The notes: generated from the sequence alone by a model not told the origin. DNA of 64,000 bases from Actinomycetota bacterium (GCA_040757835.1 JBFLWJ010000015.1:1-64000), one strand, 5' to 3'; counted from the first letter of the stretch, positions 28,746 to 38,884 are shown. Program-made: numbers and translations.

Positions 28746-29318
28746 ATAGACAAGAACGCGCGCGTTAACGAAGGTATCAGGGCGAGAGAGGTGCGCCTCG
28801 TAGGCCCGGACGGGAACCAGATAGGGATCAAACCCATCGAAGAGGCCCTGGCCATGGCGGAGGAACTGGACCTGGACCTCGTGGAGGTCGCGCCCCAGGC
28901 ACAGCCCCCGGTCTGCAAGATAATGGATTACGGCAAGTACCGCTATGAGCAGACGGTTAAGATGAAAGAGGCGCGCAAGAAACAGAGCGTTGTCACCTAC
29001 AAGGAGATGAAACTGCGTCCCAAGATCGACCGGCATGACTATGAGATCAAGAGGAAGCACATAGAACGCTTCCTCAACGCGGGTTCAAAGGTCAAGGTGA
29101 CCATCATGTTCCGCGGGAGGGAGATGAGCCACACCGAGCTGGGCAGGAACCTCCTGGAGCAGCTGGCCGAGGAACTCGCGGAGCTCGGCACGGTGGAATC
29201 GATGCCCAAGCTCGATGGCCGCAATATGCAGATGATCATGGCGCCGGTTATGGCGAGGAAAGACGGAGGTAAGCATGCCCAAGATGAAGACACACCGGGG
29301 AGCGGCCAAGAGGTTTGA
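28746..29318 (+). CDS. infC: translation initiation factor IF-3
   Basis: Prevents premature subunit joining and proofreads the initiation codon. The N-domain has [24 protein letters not shown]. The C-domain has [23 protein letters not shown] and [25 protein letters not shown]. No ATG, GTG or TTG fits: TTG 28725 lies inside the terminator tail. AUA at 28746 sits eight bases after AGGAGG (28732-28737) and gives a 190-residue protein of normal form. A non-AUG (AUU/AUC/AUA) start is a known hallmark of infC and allows IF3 to repress its own translation. The C-terminal ~14 codons overlap rpmI. Confidence 0.93.
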   Translation: MDKNARVNEGIRAREVRLVGPDGNQIGIKPIEEALAMAEELDLDLVEVAPQAQPPVCKIMDYGKYRYEQTVKMKEARKKQSVVTYKEMKLRPKIDRHDYEIKRKHIERFLNAGSKVKVTIMFRGREMSHTELGRNLLEQLAEELAELGTVESMPKLDGRNMQMIMAPVMARKDGGKHAQDEDTPGSGQEV

Positions 29319-29472
29319 GATAACCGGTGGCGGCAAAATAAAACGCAGGAAGGCGTACGGGAGTCACCTGCTCTCTAAGAAGAGCGCCACCCGTAAGCGC
29401 GGCTACCGTTCCAAGGCCGAAGTCTCCGAGCACGACGCGGACAACGTAAAGAAGCTCTTGAGGCGGGGATAG
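29275..29472 (+). CDS. rpmI: 50S ribosomal protein L35
   Basis: A 65-residue basic protein with the full family pattern: [25 protein letters not shown], then [16 protein letters not shown] and [11 protein letters not shown] follows GGAGGTAAGC within the infC coding end, so the two genes overlap by 44 bases. Confidence 0.97.
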   Translation: MPKMKTHRGAAKRFEITGGGKIKRRKAYGSHLLSKKSATRKRGYRSKAEVSEHDADNVKKLLRRG

Positions 29473-29526
29473 GGGACTTCCTCCGCTCACCGCATTAGAT
29501 AAGTGGCACGAAAGGACTGATCAGGC

Positions 29527-29913
29527 ATGTCCAGGACAAGACATTCCGTGGCGAGGAAAAAGAGAAAAAAGAAGGTCATGAGCATGGCCAAGGGCTACCG
29601 CGGCGCCCGCAGCAGGTCTTACCGCAGCGCCAACGAGCAGGTCATGCATTCCCTGCAATACGCTTACCGCGACCGCCGCAACAAGAAGAGGGACTTACGG
29701 CGGCTGTGGATTGCGCGCATCAACGCTGCCGCAAGGCAGAACGGCATCTCTTACAGCAGGTTCATCCAGGGAATGAAACTGGCGGACATCGAGGTCAACC
29801 GCAAGTTGCTGGCCGAGATGGCCGTCTCCGACCCCGACTCCTTCGCGGCACTGGCGCAGAAGGCCAAGGATCAGCTGGAGAAAGAGCCGCAGGCAAAGGA
29901 GGCGAGTGCCTGA
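29527..29913 (+). CDS. rplT: 50S ribosomal protein L20
   Basis: Early assembly 23S rRNA-binding protein of 128 residues. It shows the basic N-terminal arm ([22 protein letters not shown]), [26 protein letters not shown] and [24 protein letters not shown]. The C-terminal extension is Lys/Glu-rich. In many bacteria L20 represses this operon through leader RNA, which fits the upstream attenuator. Confidence 0.97.
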   Translation: MSRTRHSVARKKRKKKVMSMAKGYRGARSRSYRSANEQVMHSLQYAYRDRRNKKRDLRRLWIARINAAARQNGISYSRFIQGMKLADIEVNRKLLAEMAVSDPDSFAALAQKAKDQLEKEPQAKEASA

Positions 29914-30745
29914 TGGGGTTCGCCTGTCCGGCGTGATCGAGAGCCCTAAGAACGAGCGCGTAAGGCGCTACCGCCGCCTGCGCAAGAAGAACTTCCGCTA
30001 CCGGGAAGGCCTGTTCATCGTGGAGGGACTGCAATGCGTGGCGGAGGCGCTGCTCTCGTCCCACGTGCCGGAATGCCTAATCAGCAATGAGAACGGAGCG
30101 CAGGCCCTTGCCGCCTATACAGACATCATCCGCGAAAAAAACGTGCCTTTCCTCACCGCCAGCGACGAGGTCATCGCGAGCCTGTCGGACACCGTAACCC
30201 CACAGGGGATGATCGCCGTATCTCCCCTGGTCCACGTGGAGCTGGAGGACATAGTGAGCGGGGGAGCATCGCCCCTGCTGATCGCGAGCAGGGTGAGGGA
30301 CCCGGGGAACCTGGGGACCATGATCAGGATAGCCGACGCGGCGGGGGCCGGCGGGATGGTGGTCTGTGCGGAGAGCGCGGATCTCTACAACCCGAAGACG
30401 GTGAGGAGCACCGCGGGGTCGATCTTCCACTTTCCCATAGCCGTCGGCGCGGATATCCCCGCCACCCTGCGCGTGCTGCGGGACGAGGGATACATGGTGC
30501 TGGCGGCGGACGCGCACACAGGACGGGGCATGTGGGATATCGCGTGGCCCGACAAGCTGGCACTGGTAGTGGGCAACGAGGCCTGGGGCATACCCCCGGA
30601 AGAGGCTGCCATGATGGACGGGCTGGTCAAGATACCCATGCTCGGCAGGGCCGAGTCCCTGAACGTGGCCGCGGCGGCGGCCGTGCTGCTCTACGAGGCT
30701 GCCAGGTCGAGACAAGCAGGACTGGTCGAGGAGGGAGATAGATAG
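29906..30745 (+). CDS. SpoU/TrmH-family RNA 2'-O-ribose methyltransferase
   Basis: A 279-residue rRNA/tRNA methyltransferase. The N-terminal substrate-binding domain has [31 protein letters not shown]. The C-terminal knotted SPOUT domain has the three motifs [31 protein letters not shown] and [22 protein letters not shown]. The GTG start lies just behind AAGGAGG (29896-29902) and overlaps the rplT stop by 8 bases. Position between rplT and pheS matches the B. subtilis YsgA-type methyltransferase, but the target nucleotide is unknown. Confidence 0.88.
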   Translation: MPDGVRLSGVIESPKNERVRRYRRLRKKNFRYREGLFIVEGLQCVAEALLSSHVPECLISNENGAQALAAYTDIIREKNVPFLTASDEVIASLSDTVTPQGMIAVSPLVHVELEDIVSGGASPLLIASRVRDPGNLGTMIRIADAAGAGGMVVCAESADLYNPKTVRSTAGSIFHFPIAVGADIPATLRVLRDEGYMVLAADAHTGRGMWDIAWPDKLALVVGNEAWGIPPEEAAMMDGLVKIPMLGRAESLNVAAAAAVLLYEAARSRQAGLVEEGDR

Positions 30746-31816
30746 ATGGCGCAGCAGTCTTTCCTGGACGAGCTAGGGGCCGATCCCGGTCTGGGCGGCA
30801 TTTACGAGGAAGCGAGGGCGGCCCTGGATGGCGCCGCCAGCACGGCCGCCCTCGAGGAAGTACGCGTGGCTTTCCTGGGACGAAAAGGGAAGCTCTCCGT
30901 TCTACTGCAGGGCATCAAGAGCCTCGCGCCCGAGGACAGACGCCGCGTTGGCCGCCTCGGCAATCTGCTCAAGGGCTGGCTGGAGGAGTCGCTCGAGGAG
31001 AAGGGGAGGGTACTGCGCGAGGGTGAGATGAACGACGCCCTGGCCAGGGACCGCGTCGACGTGACCCTGCCCGGGCGAATAATGCCCACCGGCACCCGCC
31101 ACCTGTTGTCGCGCATCATCACCGAGATCGAGGACATCTTCATCGGCATGGGTTACAGGGTGGTGGAGGGCCCGGAGGTCGAACTGGACTACTACAACTT
31201 CGAGGCCCTGAACACGCCGGCCTGGCACCCGTCCAAGTCCCTCTCTGACACCTTCTACGTGGACGTGCCGGGCAGCGGAAGAAACGATATCCTGCTGCGT
31301 ACCCACACATCTCCCGTGCAGATAAGGGTAATGGAGAAGACCCCTCCTCCCCTCTACGTCATCGCCTCCGGCAAGGCCTACCGCCGTGACGTCCCTGACG
31401 CCACCCACACCCCCATGTTCCACCAGGTGGAGGGACTTGCGGTGGACGAGGGCATCAGCCTGGGCGACCTCAAGGGGACCTTGGAGGTCTTCGCGAGACG
31501 AATGTTCGGAGAGGAGCGCGACGTGCGCTTCCGCCCTCACTTCTTCCCCTTCACCGAGCCCAGCGCCGAGGTGGACATCTCCTGCAACATCTGCGGCGGT
31601 CACGGCTGCAAGGTATGTGGGGGAACGGGCTGGCTGGAGATCCTGGGGTGCGGCATGGTCGATCCCAACGTCTTCGGCTACGTGGGGTACGACCCCGAGG
31701 AGATAAGCGGCTTCGCATTCGGCATGGGGGTGGAACGCATCGCCCTGCTAAAGTACGGGGTGCCGGACATAAGGTATTTCTTCGATAACGACCTGCGCCT
31801 GCTCAGGCAGTATTAG
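30746..31816 (+). CDS. pheS: phenylalanine-tRNA ligase alpha subunit
   Basis: Catalytic alpha subunit of the class II enzyme, 356 residues. A helical tRNA-binding N-terminus (VAFLGRKGKLSVLL) is followed by TLPGRIMPTGTRHLLS. Motif 2 lies in SGKAYRRDVPDATHTPMFHQVEGL, with FFPFTEPSAEVDI after it and motif 3 at GFAFGMGVERIALLKYGV. A Cys-rich segment CNICGGHGCKVCGG, known in many PheS proteins, lies before GWLEILG. ATG begins directly after the methyltransferase stop. Confidence 0.96.
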   Translation: MAQQSFLDELGADPGLGGIYEEARAALDGAASTAALEEVRVAFLGRKGKLSVLLQGIKSLAPEDRRRVGRLGNLLKGWLEESLEEKGRVLREGEMNDALARDRVDVTLPGRIMPTGTRHLLSRIITEIEDIFIGMGYRVVEGPEVELDYYNFEALNTPAWHPSKSLSDTFYVDVPGSGRNDILLRTHTSPVQIRVMEKTPPPLYVIASGKAYRRDVPDATHTPMFHQVEGLAVDEGISLGDLKGTLEVFARRMFGEERDVRFRPHFFPFTEPSAEVDISCNICGGHGCKVCGGTGWLEILGCGMVDPNVFGYVGYDPEEISGFAFGMGVERIALLKYGVPDIRYFFDNDLRLLRQY

Positions 31817-31827
31817 GGGTGACGGAC

Positions 31828-34242
31828 ATGCGTGTTTCATTACAATGGCTAAACGACTACGTGGACCTCTCCGCCGGGGCGGAAGAACTGGCGGAGATGC
31901 TCACCGCCTCCGGTACGGCGGTGGACGGCATCGAGCGCCTGGGCGAGGAGCATGACCAGTTCATCGTGGGGCGGGTACTCGAGGTGAGGCCTCACCCCTC
32001 CGCCGACCGCCTCACCCTGTGCCGGGTGGACGTGGGCGGAGAGGTGGCGGATATCGTGTGCGGCGCCCCCAACGTGAGGGAGGGGATCTACTCGCCGGTG
32101 GCGCCGCCCGGGTCTAGGCTGCCTGACGGCACCGTCATCAAGGAGGCCAAGATACGCGGCGTCTCCTCGGGGGGAATGCTCCTCTCCGAGATGGAGCTGG
32201 GTATCAGCGAGGAGGCGGCCGGTATCATGTTGCTGGAAGGGGAACCGCGGGCGGGAGCGAGGCTCTCCGATGTCCTGGAGACGCAGGACACCGTCCTCGA
32301 CCTGGAGATCACCCCCAACCGGCCTGACTGCCTGTGTATGCTGGGGGTAGCCCGCGAGGTAGCCGCCCTAACCGGCCAGGAACTGAGGTACCCGGCCTTC
32401 ACGTTGCGTGAGGTGGGGCCTCCGGCCTCGGACGAGGTGAAGGTGGAGATCCTCGACCCCATGCTTTGTTCCCGCTACGTGGCCAAGGTGATCGAGCAGG
32501 TGAAGATAGGCCCTTCTCCCTGGTGGATGCGGCGCAGGCTGCAGGCTGCCGGTGTGCGCCCCATAAACAACGTGGTGGACGTGACCAACTATGTCATGCT
32601 TGAGCTTGGACAGCCCCTGCACGCCTTCGACCTCGACCTGGTGCGGGATGGCCACATCATCGTCAGGCGGTCGGAAGACGGCGAGTCCATGACCACCCTC
32701 GACGGCCTGAAGCGGGAACTCACCCCGGACGACCTGCTTATCTGCGACCCCTCTGGACCGGTGGCCATGGCGGGCGTGATGGGAGGAGAGAACACCGAGG
32801 TTGGAGGCGGCACCACCAGGATCCTGCTGGAGTCGGCCCACTTCGACCCCGCAAACATCATGCGCACCTCGCGCACCCATGACCTGCCCTCGGAGGCCTC
32901 GTACCGGTTCGAGCGGGGGGTAGACCCGAGTGGCTGCCTGCGAGCCGCCGACCGTGCAGCCTTCCTCATGGGAGAGCTGGCGGAGGGCGTTATAAGGCCG
33001 GGGGCCGTGGACGCGCGGGCCAGGGTCATCGAGCCCGTTTTACTGGAATTGAGAAACGACCGCGCCGCCCGGCTCATCGGCATCGAGCTGGAGAGTGCGA
33101 AGACGGCGGATCTGCTCAACTCCATCTCGCTCGAGGTGAAAGAGATCAGGGAGGCCGGAGGAGATACCGTACTCAGCGTGGAGGTGCCCACTTTCCGCCC
33201 CGACCTGGAAAGGGAGATCGACCTGGTTGAGGAGGTGGCCCGCCTCTACGGCTACGGCCGCATAGAACCCACCCTGCCGAAGACTTCCTCCAATGTCGGA
33301 GTTCTCACCGGTGGCCAGAGGAAACGCCGGGAGATAGCTGACGCCCTCGCGGGCATGGGCCTTCACGAGGCGGTAACCCTGGCCTTTATCTCTCCACGCT
33401 GGCTGGAGGTCCTGGACGCCGCCGGTGAATACCTGCCCACCGCGCGTGTCAGCCTGCGCAATGCCATCAGCGATGAGATGTCGGTAATGCGGCCGTCCCT
33501 GCTGCCCGGTCTGCTCGAAGCCGTCTCTTTCAATATCAACCGGCGGGTGATGGACGTGCATCTCTTCGAGGTCGGAAGGGTTTTCCTGACAGCGGAAGGA
33601 GAGGTCCTGCCCCAAGAGACGGAGAGGCTGGGTTGCGCCCTGGCCGGTAAGTGGCTCCCCAAGCAGTGGGACCGAGAGGCCGAGGACGCTGGCTTTTTCG
33701 CCGTCAAAGGGGTCCTGGAAGCCCTGTTCTCTATCCTCCATATCGAAGGGCCGTCCCTACGGCGGGAGAGGCTGCCTTTCCTTCACCCCACACAGTCATG
33801 CGCCGTCAGCATTGGCGGCAGCGATGTCGGTTTCCTGGGGCTCATCCACCCGGGTGTGGCTGAACGGGTCGACCTGCCCACGGACACGGCGGTGCTGGAG
33901 ATCGACCTCGCGCCTCTCATCGCGGCCTCACTGTTTACTCCCCCTTACCGGGATATACCGCGATTTCCATCCATACAGATGGACCTGGCGATAGTGGTGG
34001 GCGAGGGAGTAGACGCGGGGGATGCCGAGGAGGTCATCTGGGGCGCCGGAGGAGAGCTGCTGCGCGAGGTGCGCCTCTTCGACCTCTATCGCGGGGAACA
34101 GCTGCGGGCGGGGGAGAAGAGCCTGGCATACAGCATGACCTTCTACGCACTGGACCGCACCCTGCGCGACGATGAGGCAAGGTCCGCCTGCGACGTCATC
34201 ATCGCCGCCCTGGAAAAGAACCTGGGCGCTAGGCTGCGCTAG
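31828..34242 (+). CDS. pheT: phenylalanine-tRNA ligase beta subunit
   Basis: An 804-residue beta subunit. Domains in order: SLQWLNDYVDL N-terminus; the EMAPII-like tRNA-binding domain (IVGRVLEVRPHPSADRLTLCRVDVG); the B3/B4 editing domain (GVMGGENTEV, THDLPSEASYRFERGVDP); the B5 domain; the catalytic-like core; and the C-terminal FDX-ACB anticodon-binding domain (RDIPRFPSIQMDLAIVV, KSLAYSMTFYALDRTL). ATG 31828 follows AGGGGTGA; GTG 31819 is a weaker alternative. Confidence 0.95.
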   Translation: MRVSLQWLNDYVDLSAGAEELAEMLTASGTAVDGIERLGEEHDQFIVGRVLEVRPHPSADRLTLCRVDVGGEVADIVCGAPNVREGIYSPVAPPGSRLPDGTVIKEAKIRGVSSGGMLLSEMELGISEEAAGIMLLEGEPRAGARLSDVLETQDTVLDLEITPNRPDCLCMLGVAREVAALTGQELRYPAFTLREVGPPASDEVKVEILDPMLCSRYVAKVIEQVKIGPSPWWMRRRLQAAGVRPINNVVDVTNYVMLELGQPLHAFDLDLVRDGHIIVRRSEDGESMTTLDGLKRELTPDDLLICDPSGPVAMAGVMGGENTEVGGGTTRILLESAHFDPANIMRTSRTHDLPSEASYRFERGVDPSGCLRAADRAAFLMGELAEGVIRPGAVDARARVIEPVLLELRNDRAARLIGIELESAKTADLLNSISLEVKEIREAGGDTVLSVEVPTFRPDLEREIDLVEEVARLYGYGRIEPTLPKTSSNVGVLTGGQRKRREIADALAGMGLHEAVTLAFISPRWLEVLDAAGEYLPTARVSLRNAISDEMSVMRPSLLPGLLEAVSFNINRRVMDVHLFEVGRVFLTAEGEVLPQETERLGCALAGKWLPKQWDREAEDAGFFAVKGVLEALFSILHIEGPSLRRERLPFLHPTQSCAVSIGGSDVGFLGLIHPGVAERVDLPTDTAVLEIDLAPLIAASLFTPPYRDIPRFPSIQMDLAIVVGEGVDAGDAEEVIWGAGGELLREVRLFDLYRGEQLRAGEKSLAYSMTFYALDRTLRDDEARSACDVIIAALEKNLGARLR

Positions 34243-34465
34243 ATGTAAAGAGAATGTCGGCCCTGGAAGATCGCGGTTGCTATGCCCTTGGGTATTTCAT
34301 AGAACCAAAGTCAATCTTATGTAATGGCGACTGGGGCCAGTATAAATGCTGGCCCACACCCTACGGGGAAAAGACGGAACTGGGTGGGAAGACCAGCGGG
34401 CTAACGGTCAAGCCGTCAGCCATACGTAACGGCGATAGAGACCGGTACCGGGGACATGCACAAGC
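34243..34465 (+). other. 223-base convergent intergenic region between pheT and rpsT
   Basis: No gene is supported. A 7-bp hairpin (GGGCCAG 34334-34340 with CTGGCCC 34349-34355) and the palindrome CCGGTACCGG (34442-34451) are present. Neither is followed by a T run on either strand, so I do not call an intrinsic terminator. Confidence 0.5.
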
Positions 34466-34729
34466 CTACTCTGGTTTGTTATACCTGGCCATGAGGCGGG
34501 ACTTGCGGTTGGCGGCGTTGTTCTTGTGGATGATGCCGTCGCTGGCCGCCTTGTCCAGCGCTCTTACCGCCTTGTTAAGGTAGACCTCGCTCTCCTCGCG
34601 GTTTCCGCGCTGTAAGGCCTCGTCGAAGTGCCTGATGTAGGTCTTGATCTCCGACTTGCGCGACTTGTTGCGCATGCGCCGCTTCTCCGCCTGCCGCATG
34701 CGCTTCTCCTGTTGCTTGGTGTTGGGCAA
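34466..34729 (-). CDS. rpsT: 30S ribosomal protein S20
   Basis: Helical primary 16S-binding protein of 87 residues, with MPNTKQQEKRMRQAEKRRMRNKS, the central KTYIRHFDEAL, and the conserved end DKAASDGIIHKNNAANRKSRLM. The start is TTG behind GGAGAGG on the minus strand. It is transcribed away from lepA, the usual divergent or adjacent rpsT-lepA arrangement of many bacteria. Confidence 0.96.
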   Translation of the reverse strand: MPNTKQQEKRMRQAEKRRMRNKSRKSEIKTYIRHFDEALQRGNREESEVYLNKAVRALDKAASDGIIHKNNAANRKSRLMARYNKPE

Positions 34730-34760
34730 ACCGATCCTCTCCTTTCGTCAAACAGGGGAA

Positions 34761-34769
34761 ATTGTAGCA
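34761..34769 (-). promoter_or_regulatory. rpsT extended -10 promoter
   Basis: Minus-strand TGC-TACAAT (34769 down to 34761) is an extended -10. It predicts an rpsT leader of about 25 bases. The -35 match is poor. Confidence 0.5.
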
Positions 34770-34809
34770 CATCGGCAGGGGTATGCACACCCACTGAACC
34801 CTGCTTATG

Positions 34810-34818
34810 TGCGATAAT
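34810..34818 (+). promoter_or_regulatory. lepA extended -10 promoter
   Basis: TGC-GATAAT at 34810-34818, about 17 bases before the lepA ATG, is a plausible extended -10. No strong -35 is visible. Confidence 0.45.
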
Positions 34819-34835
34819 GGCCAGGGTGTATACAT

Positions 34836-36650
34836 ATGGAGGAAAAACGGGTACGGAATTTCTGTATCATCGCGCATATCGACCACGGTAAATCGACGCT
34901 GGCGGACAGGTTCCTCGAGATAACCGGCACGGTGCCGCGACAGAAGATGGCGGACCAGTACCTCGACCGCATGGACCTGGAGCGCGAGCGCGGCATCACC
35001 ATCAAGGCCCAGGCGGTGCGCATGCTCTACGCGCCAGCTGGGGAGGAAGAGTGCCAGCTCAACCTCATAGACACCCCCGGGCACGTGGACTTTTCCTATG
35101 AGGTCTCGCGCAGCCTGGCGGCCTGCGAGGGCGCGGTGCTGCTGGTGGACGCTTCCCAGGGGGTGGAGGCGCAAACGGTGGGCAACGCCTACCTGGCCGT
35201 GGAGGCCGGGCTCACGGTGATCCCCGTGGTAAACAAGATCGACCTGCCCTCGGCGGACTACGAGGACAGCGCCATGGAGCTTGCGGACCTGCTGGGGATC
35301 GATCCCGGCGAGGTCATGGCCGTCTCCGCCAAGACGGGTGAGGGCGTGGAGGAGCTGCTGGCGGAGATCATCCGCCGTGTGCCGCCGCCCCGGGCCGAGA
35401 CCGCGGTTCCCTTGCGCGCTTTGGTATTCGACTCCACCTACGACGTCTACCGCGGCGTGGTCGCATTCTTGCGCGTGGCGGAGGGCGTGGTGAGGAAGGG
35501 CATGAAGGCGCGCTTCATGGCCGCGGGAACGGCGGTGGAGATAGACGAGGTGGGTTACTTCTCCCCGGACATGATCTCCACCGGCAGCCTGGAGGCGGGA
35601 GAGGTGGGATACATCATCACCGGCATCAAGGACGTCACCCGCATCAAGGTGGGGGACACCGTGACCGGCAGGGAAGACCCCGCTTCCGAGCCGCTTCCGG
35701 GTTACCAGGAGCCGAAGCCCATGGTGTTCGCGGGCATCTACCCCGTGGACTCAGACGACTTCACGGGTCTGGGCGACGCCCTGGAGAGGCTCAAGCTGAA
35801 CGACGCTTCCCTCACCTTCGCGAGGGAGACCTCAAAGGCCCTGGGCTTCGGGTACCGCTGCGGGTTCCTGGGCCTGCTGCACATGGAGATCGTGCAGGAG
35901 CGCCTCGAGAGGGAGTACGGACTGGACCTGGTCTTCACCGCGCCCAACGTGGTCTACGAGGTGCTCGAGCGAGGGGGGGAGGTATCCTACGTGCGCAACC
36001 CCTCTGACATGCCCGACGCGGGCACGCTGGCCGAGATACGCGAGCCGTACGTGCAGGCGACCATCCTGGTGCCGCCCGACTACATGGGCGCCATGCTCGA
36101 GCTGGTCAAGGAGAGGAGGGGCATCTACCAGGACATGGCCTATCTCTCCGGGCGCCGCGTGGAGATACGCTGCCGCCTGCCCCTGGCGGAGATCGTGGTC
36201 GATTTCTACGACCAGCTCAAGTCCCGAAGCCGCGGGTACGCCTCCCTGGACTACGAGCACATCGGTTTTCTGCCGGGAAACCTGGTCAAACTGGACATCC
36301 TCATCAACTCGGAGCCCGTGGACGCCTTCTCCTCCATCGTGGACAGGAGCCGCGCTTACGAATATGGCCGGCGCATCACCGAGAGCCTGCGCAAGCTCAT
36401 CCCCCGCCAGCTCTTCGACGTGCCGGTGCAGGCGGCCATCGGCGGCAGGGTGGTGGCGCGGGAGACAATCAAGGCCAAGCGCAAGGACGTGCTCTCCAAG
36501 TGCTACGGCGGGGACGTCACCCGCAAGAAGAAACTGCTGCAGAAGCAGAAGGAGGGCAAGAAACGCATGAAGATGGTGGGGAGAGTGGAGATACCCCAGG
36601 AGGCCTTCATCTCCGCCCTGCGCGTGACCAGGGAGGAGACCGGGAAATGA
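34836..36650 (+). CDS. lepA: elongation factor 4 (LepA/EF4)
   Basis: Ribosome-dependent GTPase that can back-translocate stalled ribosomes and assists initiation or assembly. The 604 residues include [16 protein letters not shown] (G1), RGITIKAQ (G2), [18 protein letters not shown] (G3), NKIDLPSAD (G4) and SAKTG (G5). The LepA-specific C-terminal domain has [31 protein letters not shown]. The stop overlaps hemW in ATGA fashion. Confidence 0.97.
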   Translation: MEEKRVRNFCIIAHIDHGKSTLADRFLEITGTVPRQKMADQYLDRMDLERERGITIKAQAVRMLYAPAGEEECQLNLIDTPGHVDFSYEVSRSLAACEGAVLLVDASQGVEAQTVGNAYLAVEAGLTVIPVVNKIDLPSADYEDSAMELADLLGIDPGEVMAVSAKTGEGVEELLAEIIRRVPPPRAETAVPLRALVFDSTYDVYRGVVAFLRVAEGVVRKGMKARFMAAGTAVEIDEVGYFSPDMISTGSLEAGEVGYIITGIKDVTRIKVGDTVTGREDPASEPLPGYQEPKPMVFAGIYPVDSDDFTGLGDALERLKLNDASLTFARETSKALGFGYRCGFLGLLHMEIVQERLEREYGLDLVFTAPNVVYEVLERGGEVSYVRNPSDMPDAGTLAEIREPYVQATILVPPDYMGAMLELVKERRGIYQDMAYLSGRRVEIRCRLPLAEIVVDFYDQLKSRSRGYASLDYEHIGFLPGNLVKLDILINSEPVDAFSSIVDRSRAYEYGRRITESLRKLIPRQLFDVPVQAAIGGRVVARETIKAKRKDVLSKCYGGDVTRKKKLLQKQKEGKKRMKMVGRVEIPQEAFISALRVTREETGK

Positions 36651-37756
36651 GGCTCTACGTCCACTGGCCGTTCTGCGTGTCGCGCTGCACCTATTGCGAT
36701 TTCAACACCCGGGCGGGTGCGGGACGCCACATGCGGGAGTATATGGCCGCGCTCCTTACGGAGCTTGACTTCTGGTCCACTCTTCTGGATGAGGAGCGGC
36801 GGCGCCTAGACTCCGTCTACCTGGGAGGGGGCACTCCCTCCATCCTCAGTGGAGCCGAGGTGTCGAGGCTCCTGGACCAGGTGCGGTCGCGCTTCGTGCT
36901 CGGCGAGGGTGCCGAGGTCACGGTGGAGGTCAATCCGGCAACCTGGAAGGCCAACGATCTCTTAGCCGCTTGCGCCGGGGGAGCCAACCGCTTCAGCATC
37001 GGCGTACAGTCGCTGCATGATCCCGTCCTGAGGCTTCTGGGCAGGGCGCACGACGCCGCTTCGGCCCTCGAGTGCATAGAGGAAGCACACGCCGCGGGAG
37101 CGGCATCCGTCTCGGCAGACCTCATCTACGGGCTGCCGGGTGAAGACACGGCGATGCAGCTGGATTCGGTGCGAGGGGTCATCGCGGCGGGAGCCCGGCA
37201 CGTGAGCCTCTACGGCCTTTCGCTGTCGCGAGGGTCTCGCCTCCCCGGCATACTGCGCGAGAGCGGTAAGAAGCTTCCCGGTGATGACGAGATGGCGGAC
37301 CAGTACCTGGCGTCCTGCGCGGCGCTGGAGGCAGCCGGCTTCGCGCAGTACGAGATCTCCAACTTCGCCCTCCCCGGACACCACAGCCGCCATAACCTGG
37401 GATACTGGGCGAGGGACGAATACCTCGGGGTGGGGGCTGGGGCCCATTCCTTCCTGGGGGACTGCAGGTTCCACAACACCCGCTCCATCCTGTCCTATAT
37501 CTCCGCCATGCGTGGGGGACGTCCGGCCAGCGGGGGGTGGGAACGGCTGGGTGCCATCGAAAGGCGCGAGGAGGAGATAATCCTGGGCCTGAGGACCGCA
37601 TCGGGGGTGCCCGCGGACGCCCTTGACGCCGGAGATGACCGCCTGGAAGACCTGGTAGACCTGGGCCTGCTCCTCGTATCCGGCGGGCGGGCCCGCCTGA
37701 CCCGCCGGGGGATGCTGGTGTCCAACGCGGTGATAACGGAACTCCTGCCCGCTTGA
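36647..37756 (+). CDS. hemW: HemW-like radical SAM protein (heme chaperone family)
   Basis: A 369-residue radical SAM protein of the coproporphyrinogen-dehydrogenase-like family. The N-terminal cluster motif is [17 protein letters not shown] (CxxxCxxC). [29 protein letters not shown] and [11 protein letters not shown] match HemW. The lepA-hemW-hrcA-dnaJ order is a widely conserved neighbourhood for HemW rather than HemN. ATG 36647 lies behind GGGAGGAG. Annotation as heme chaperone rests on family knowledge. Confidence 0.9.
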   Translation: MRLYVHWPFCVSRCTYCDFNTRAGAGRHMREYMAALLTELDFWSTLLDEERRRLDSVYLGGGTPSILSGAEVSRLLDQVRSRFVLGEGAEVTVEVNPATWKANDLLAACAGGANRFSIGVQSLHDPVLRLLGRAHDAASALECIEEAHAAGAASVSADLIYGLPGEDTAMQLDSVRGVIAAGARHVSLYGLSLSRGSRLPGILRESGKKLPGDDEMADQYLASCAALEAAGFAQYEISNFALPGHHSRHNLGYWARDEYLGVGAGAHSFLGDCRFHNTRSILSYISAMRGGRPASGGWERLGAIERREEEIILGLRTASGVPADALDAGDDRLEDLVDLGLLLVSGGRARLTRRGMLVSNAVITELLPA

Positions 37757-37780
37757 CGTGCCGCCCACGATGCCGATAAT
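37753..37780 (+). promoter_or_regulatory. hrcA promoter
   Basis: TTGACG (37753-37758), a 16-base spacer, then GATAAT (37775-37780), beginning at the hemW stop. A CIRCE operator lies directly downstream. Confidence 0.75.
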
Positions 37781-37791
37781 TAAGGTTGTGG

Positions 37792-37818
37792 GTAGCACTC
37801 TGACAGGGAGAGTGCTAA
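37792..37818 (+). promoter_or_regulatory. CIRCE operator (HrcA binding site)
   Basis: GTAGCACTC (37792-37800), a 9-base spacer, GAGTGCTAA (37810-37818). This matches the CIRCE consensus TTAGCACTC-N9-GAGTGCTAA with one substitution. It is placed at about +5 to +30 of the hrcA promoter and 20 bases before the gene. HrcA should therefore repress its own operon, with relief on heat shock. Confidence 0.93.
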
Positions 37819-37837
37819 CAACGTGAGGGAAGGCGGA

Positions 37838-38866
37838 ATGCTGGACAAGAGGCAGCAGAAGATACTGAAGACGGTGGTCTACAGATACATCACCACCGGG
37901 ACCCCGGTGGGCTCGAAGTCCCTTGCCCAGAGCCTGAACCTGGGCATCAGCGCGGCGACCATCCGCAACGAGCTGAGCAAGCTAGAAGGCCTTGGCTACC
38001 TCTTCCAGCCCCACACCTCCGCGGGCAGGGTACCCACCGACCTGGGGTACCGCTTCTATGTGGACAGCCTCAGCGGACGTACGCGCCTGCGCGAGGAGGA
38101 GAAGAACGCCATCGTCACCCTCTTCTCCCACAAGACCAGGGAGCTGGAGAACCTGCTGCAGGAGACGAGCACCCTGCTCTCGCGCCTCACCAGCGCCGCC
38201 GCCCTGGTAATCGCCCCGCGCCTGCGCCGCAACACCATCAAGCACGTCGACCTGGTGAACCTGGCCGGGGATATGGTCCTGCTGGTGATCATCACAGACA
38301 CCGGGAGGGTTGAGAAGAAGCTCATCGACGTAAAAGACTCGGAAGAGCTCATCGACCTGGAGGAGATACAGGCCTTCCTCAACCGCAACCTGCAAGGCAA
38401 GGGGCTGGAGAAGATCTCGGACCTGGCGCTCCACCGCGACCTGCGCGCCCTGAAGTCTCCCGCCCTGGCGTCAAGGGTGATCAACGTTATAAGGGACATC
38501 CTCTCCGAGGAGGAATACGAGAAGGTCTACGTAGGGGGCACTCTGAACCTGCTGCGCTACCTCGACGCCGAAGGGCTGAAGAAGATCGAGGGCCTGCTCG
38601 AGCACTTCGAGGAGCAGTACTTCCTGTTGAGCATGCTCAGCGAAGCCCTGGGCTCGAAGGAACTGCTTGTGCGCATCGGCGACGAGAACCTCTTCAAGGA
38701 GCTGCAGTCCTTCAGCCTTATCGCGACCCCCTATGCCATCGGGGAGGAGATGGTGGGGACGGTCAGCGTCCTCGGATCCACGCGTATGGACTATGCCCGC
38801 GTCATCCCGACGGTGGATTTCATCGCCAAGTCCCTCAGCCACACGCTGGAGATGCTCAGGGGTTAG
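37838..38866 (+). CDS. hrcA: heat-inducible transcription repressor HrcA
   Basis: Winged-helix repressor of class I heat-shock genes, 342 residues. The N-terminal DNA-binding domain is visible in LDKRQQKILKTVVYRYITTGTPVGSKSLA and ISAATIRNELSKLEGLGYLFQPHTSAGRVPTDLGYR. The GAF-like dimerisation body and the C-terminal GTVSVLGSTRMDYARVIPTVDFIAKSLS are typical. ATG 37838 follows GAGGGAAGG; GTG 37823 is an alternative. grpE and dnaK are not adjacent; only dnaJ follows. Confidence 0.95.
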   Translation: MLDKRQQKILKTVVYRYITTGTPVGSKSLAQSLNLGISAATIRNELSKLEGLGYLFQPHTSAGRVPTDLGYRFYVDSLSGRTRLREEEKNAIVTLFSHKTRELENLLQETSTLLSRLTSAAALVIAPRLRRNTIKHVDLVNLAGDMVLLVIITDTGRVEKKLIDVKDSEELIDLEEIQAFLNRNLQGKGLEKISDLALHRDLRALKSPALASRVINVIRDILSEEEYEKVYVGGTLNLLRYLDAEGLKKIEGLLEHFEEQYFLLSMLSEALGSKELLVRIGDENLFKELQSFSLIATPYAIGEEMVGTVSVLGSTRMDYARVIPTVDFIAKSLSHTLEMLRG

Positions 38867-38884
38867 GGGGGATCACTCGTCGCC

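Noticed and set aside
34331..34451. Intrinsic terminators between pheT and rpsT
   Set aside because: Hairpins GGGCCAG/CTGGCCC and CCGGTACCGG are present but lack T runs on either strand.
34254..34583. 109-codon + strand open frame between pheT and rpsT
   Set aside because: Its second half is antisense to rpsT and its first half has no recognisable domain or ribosome binding site.
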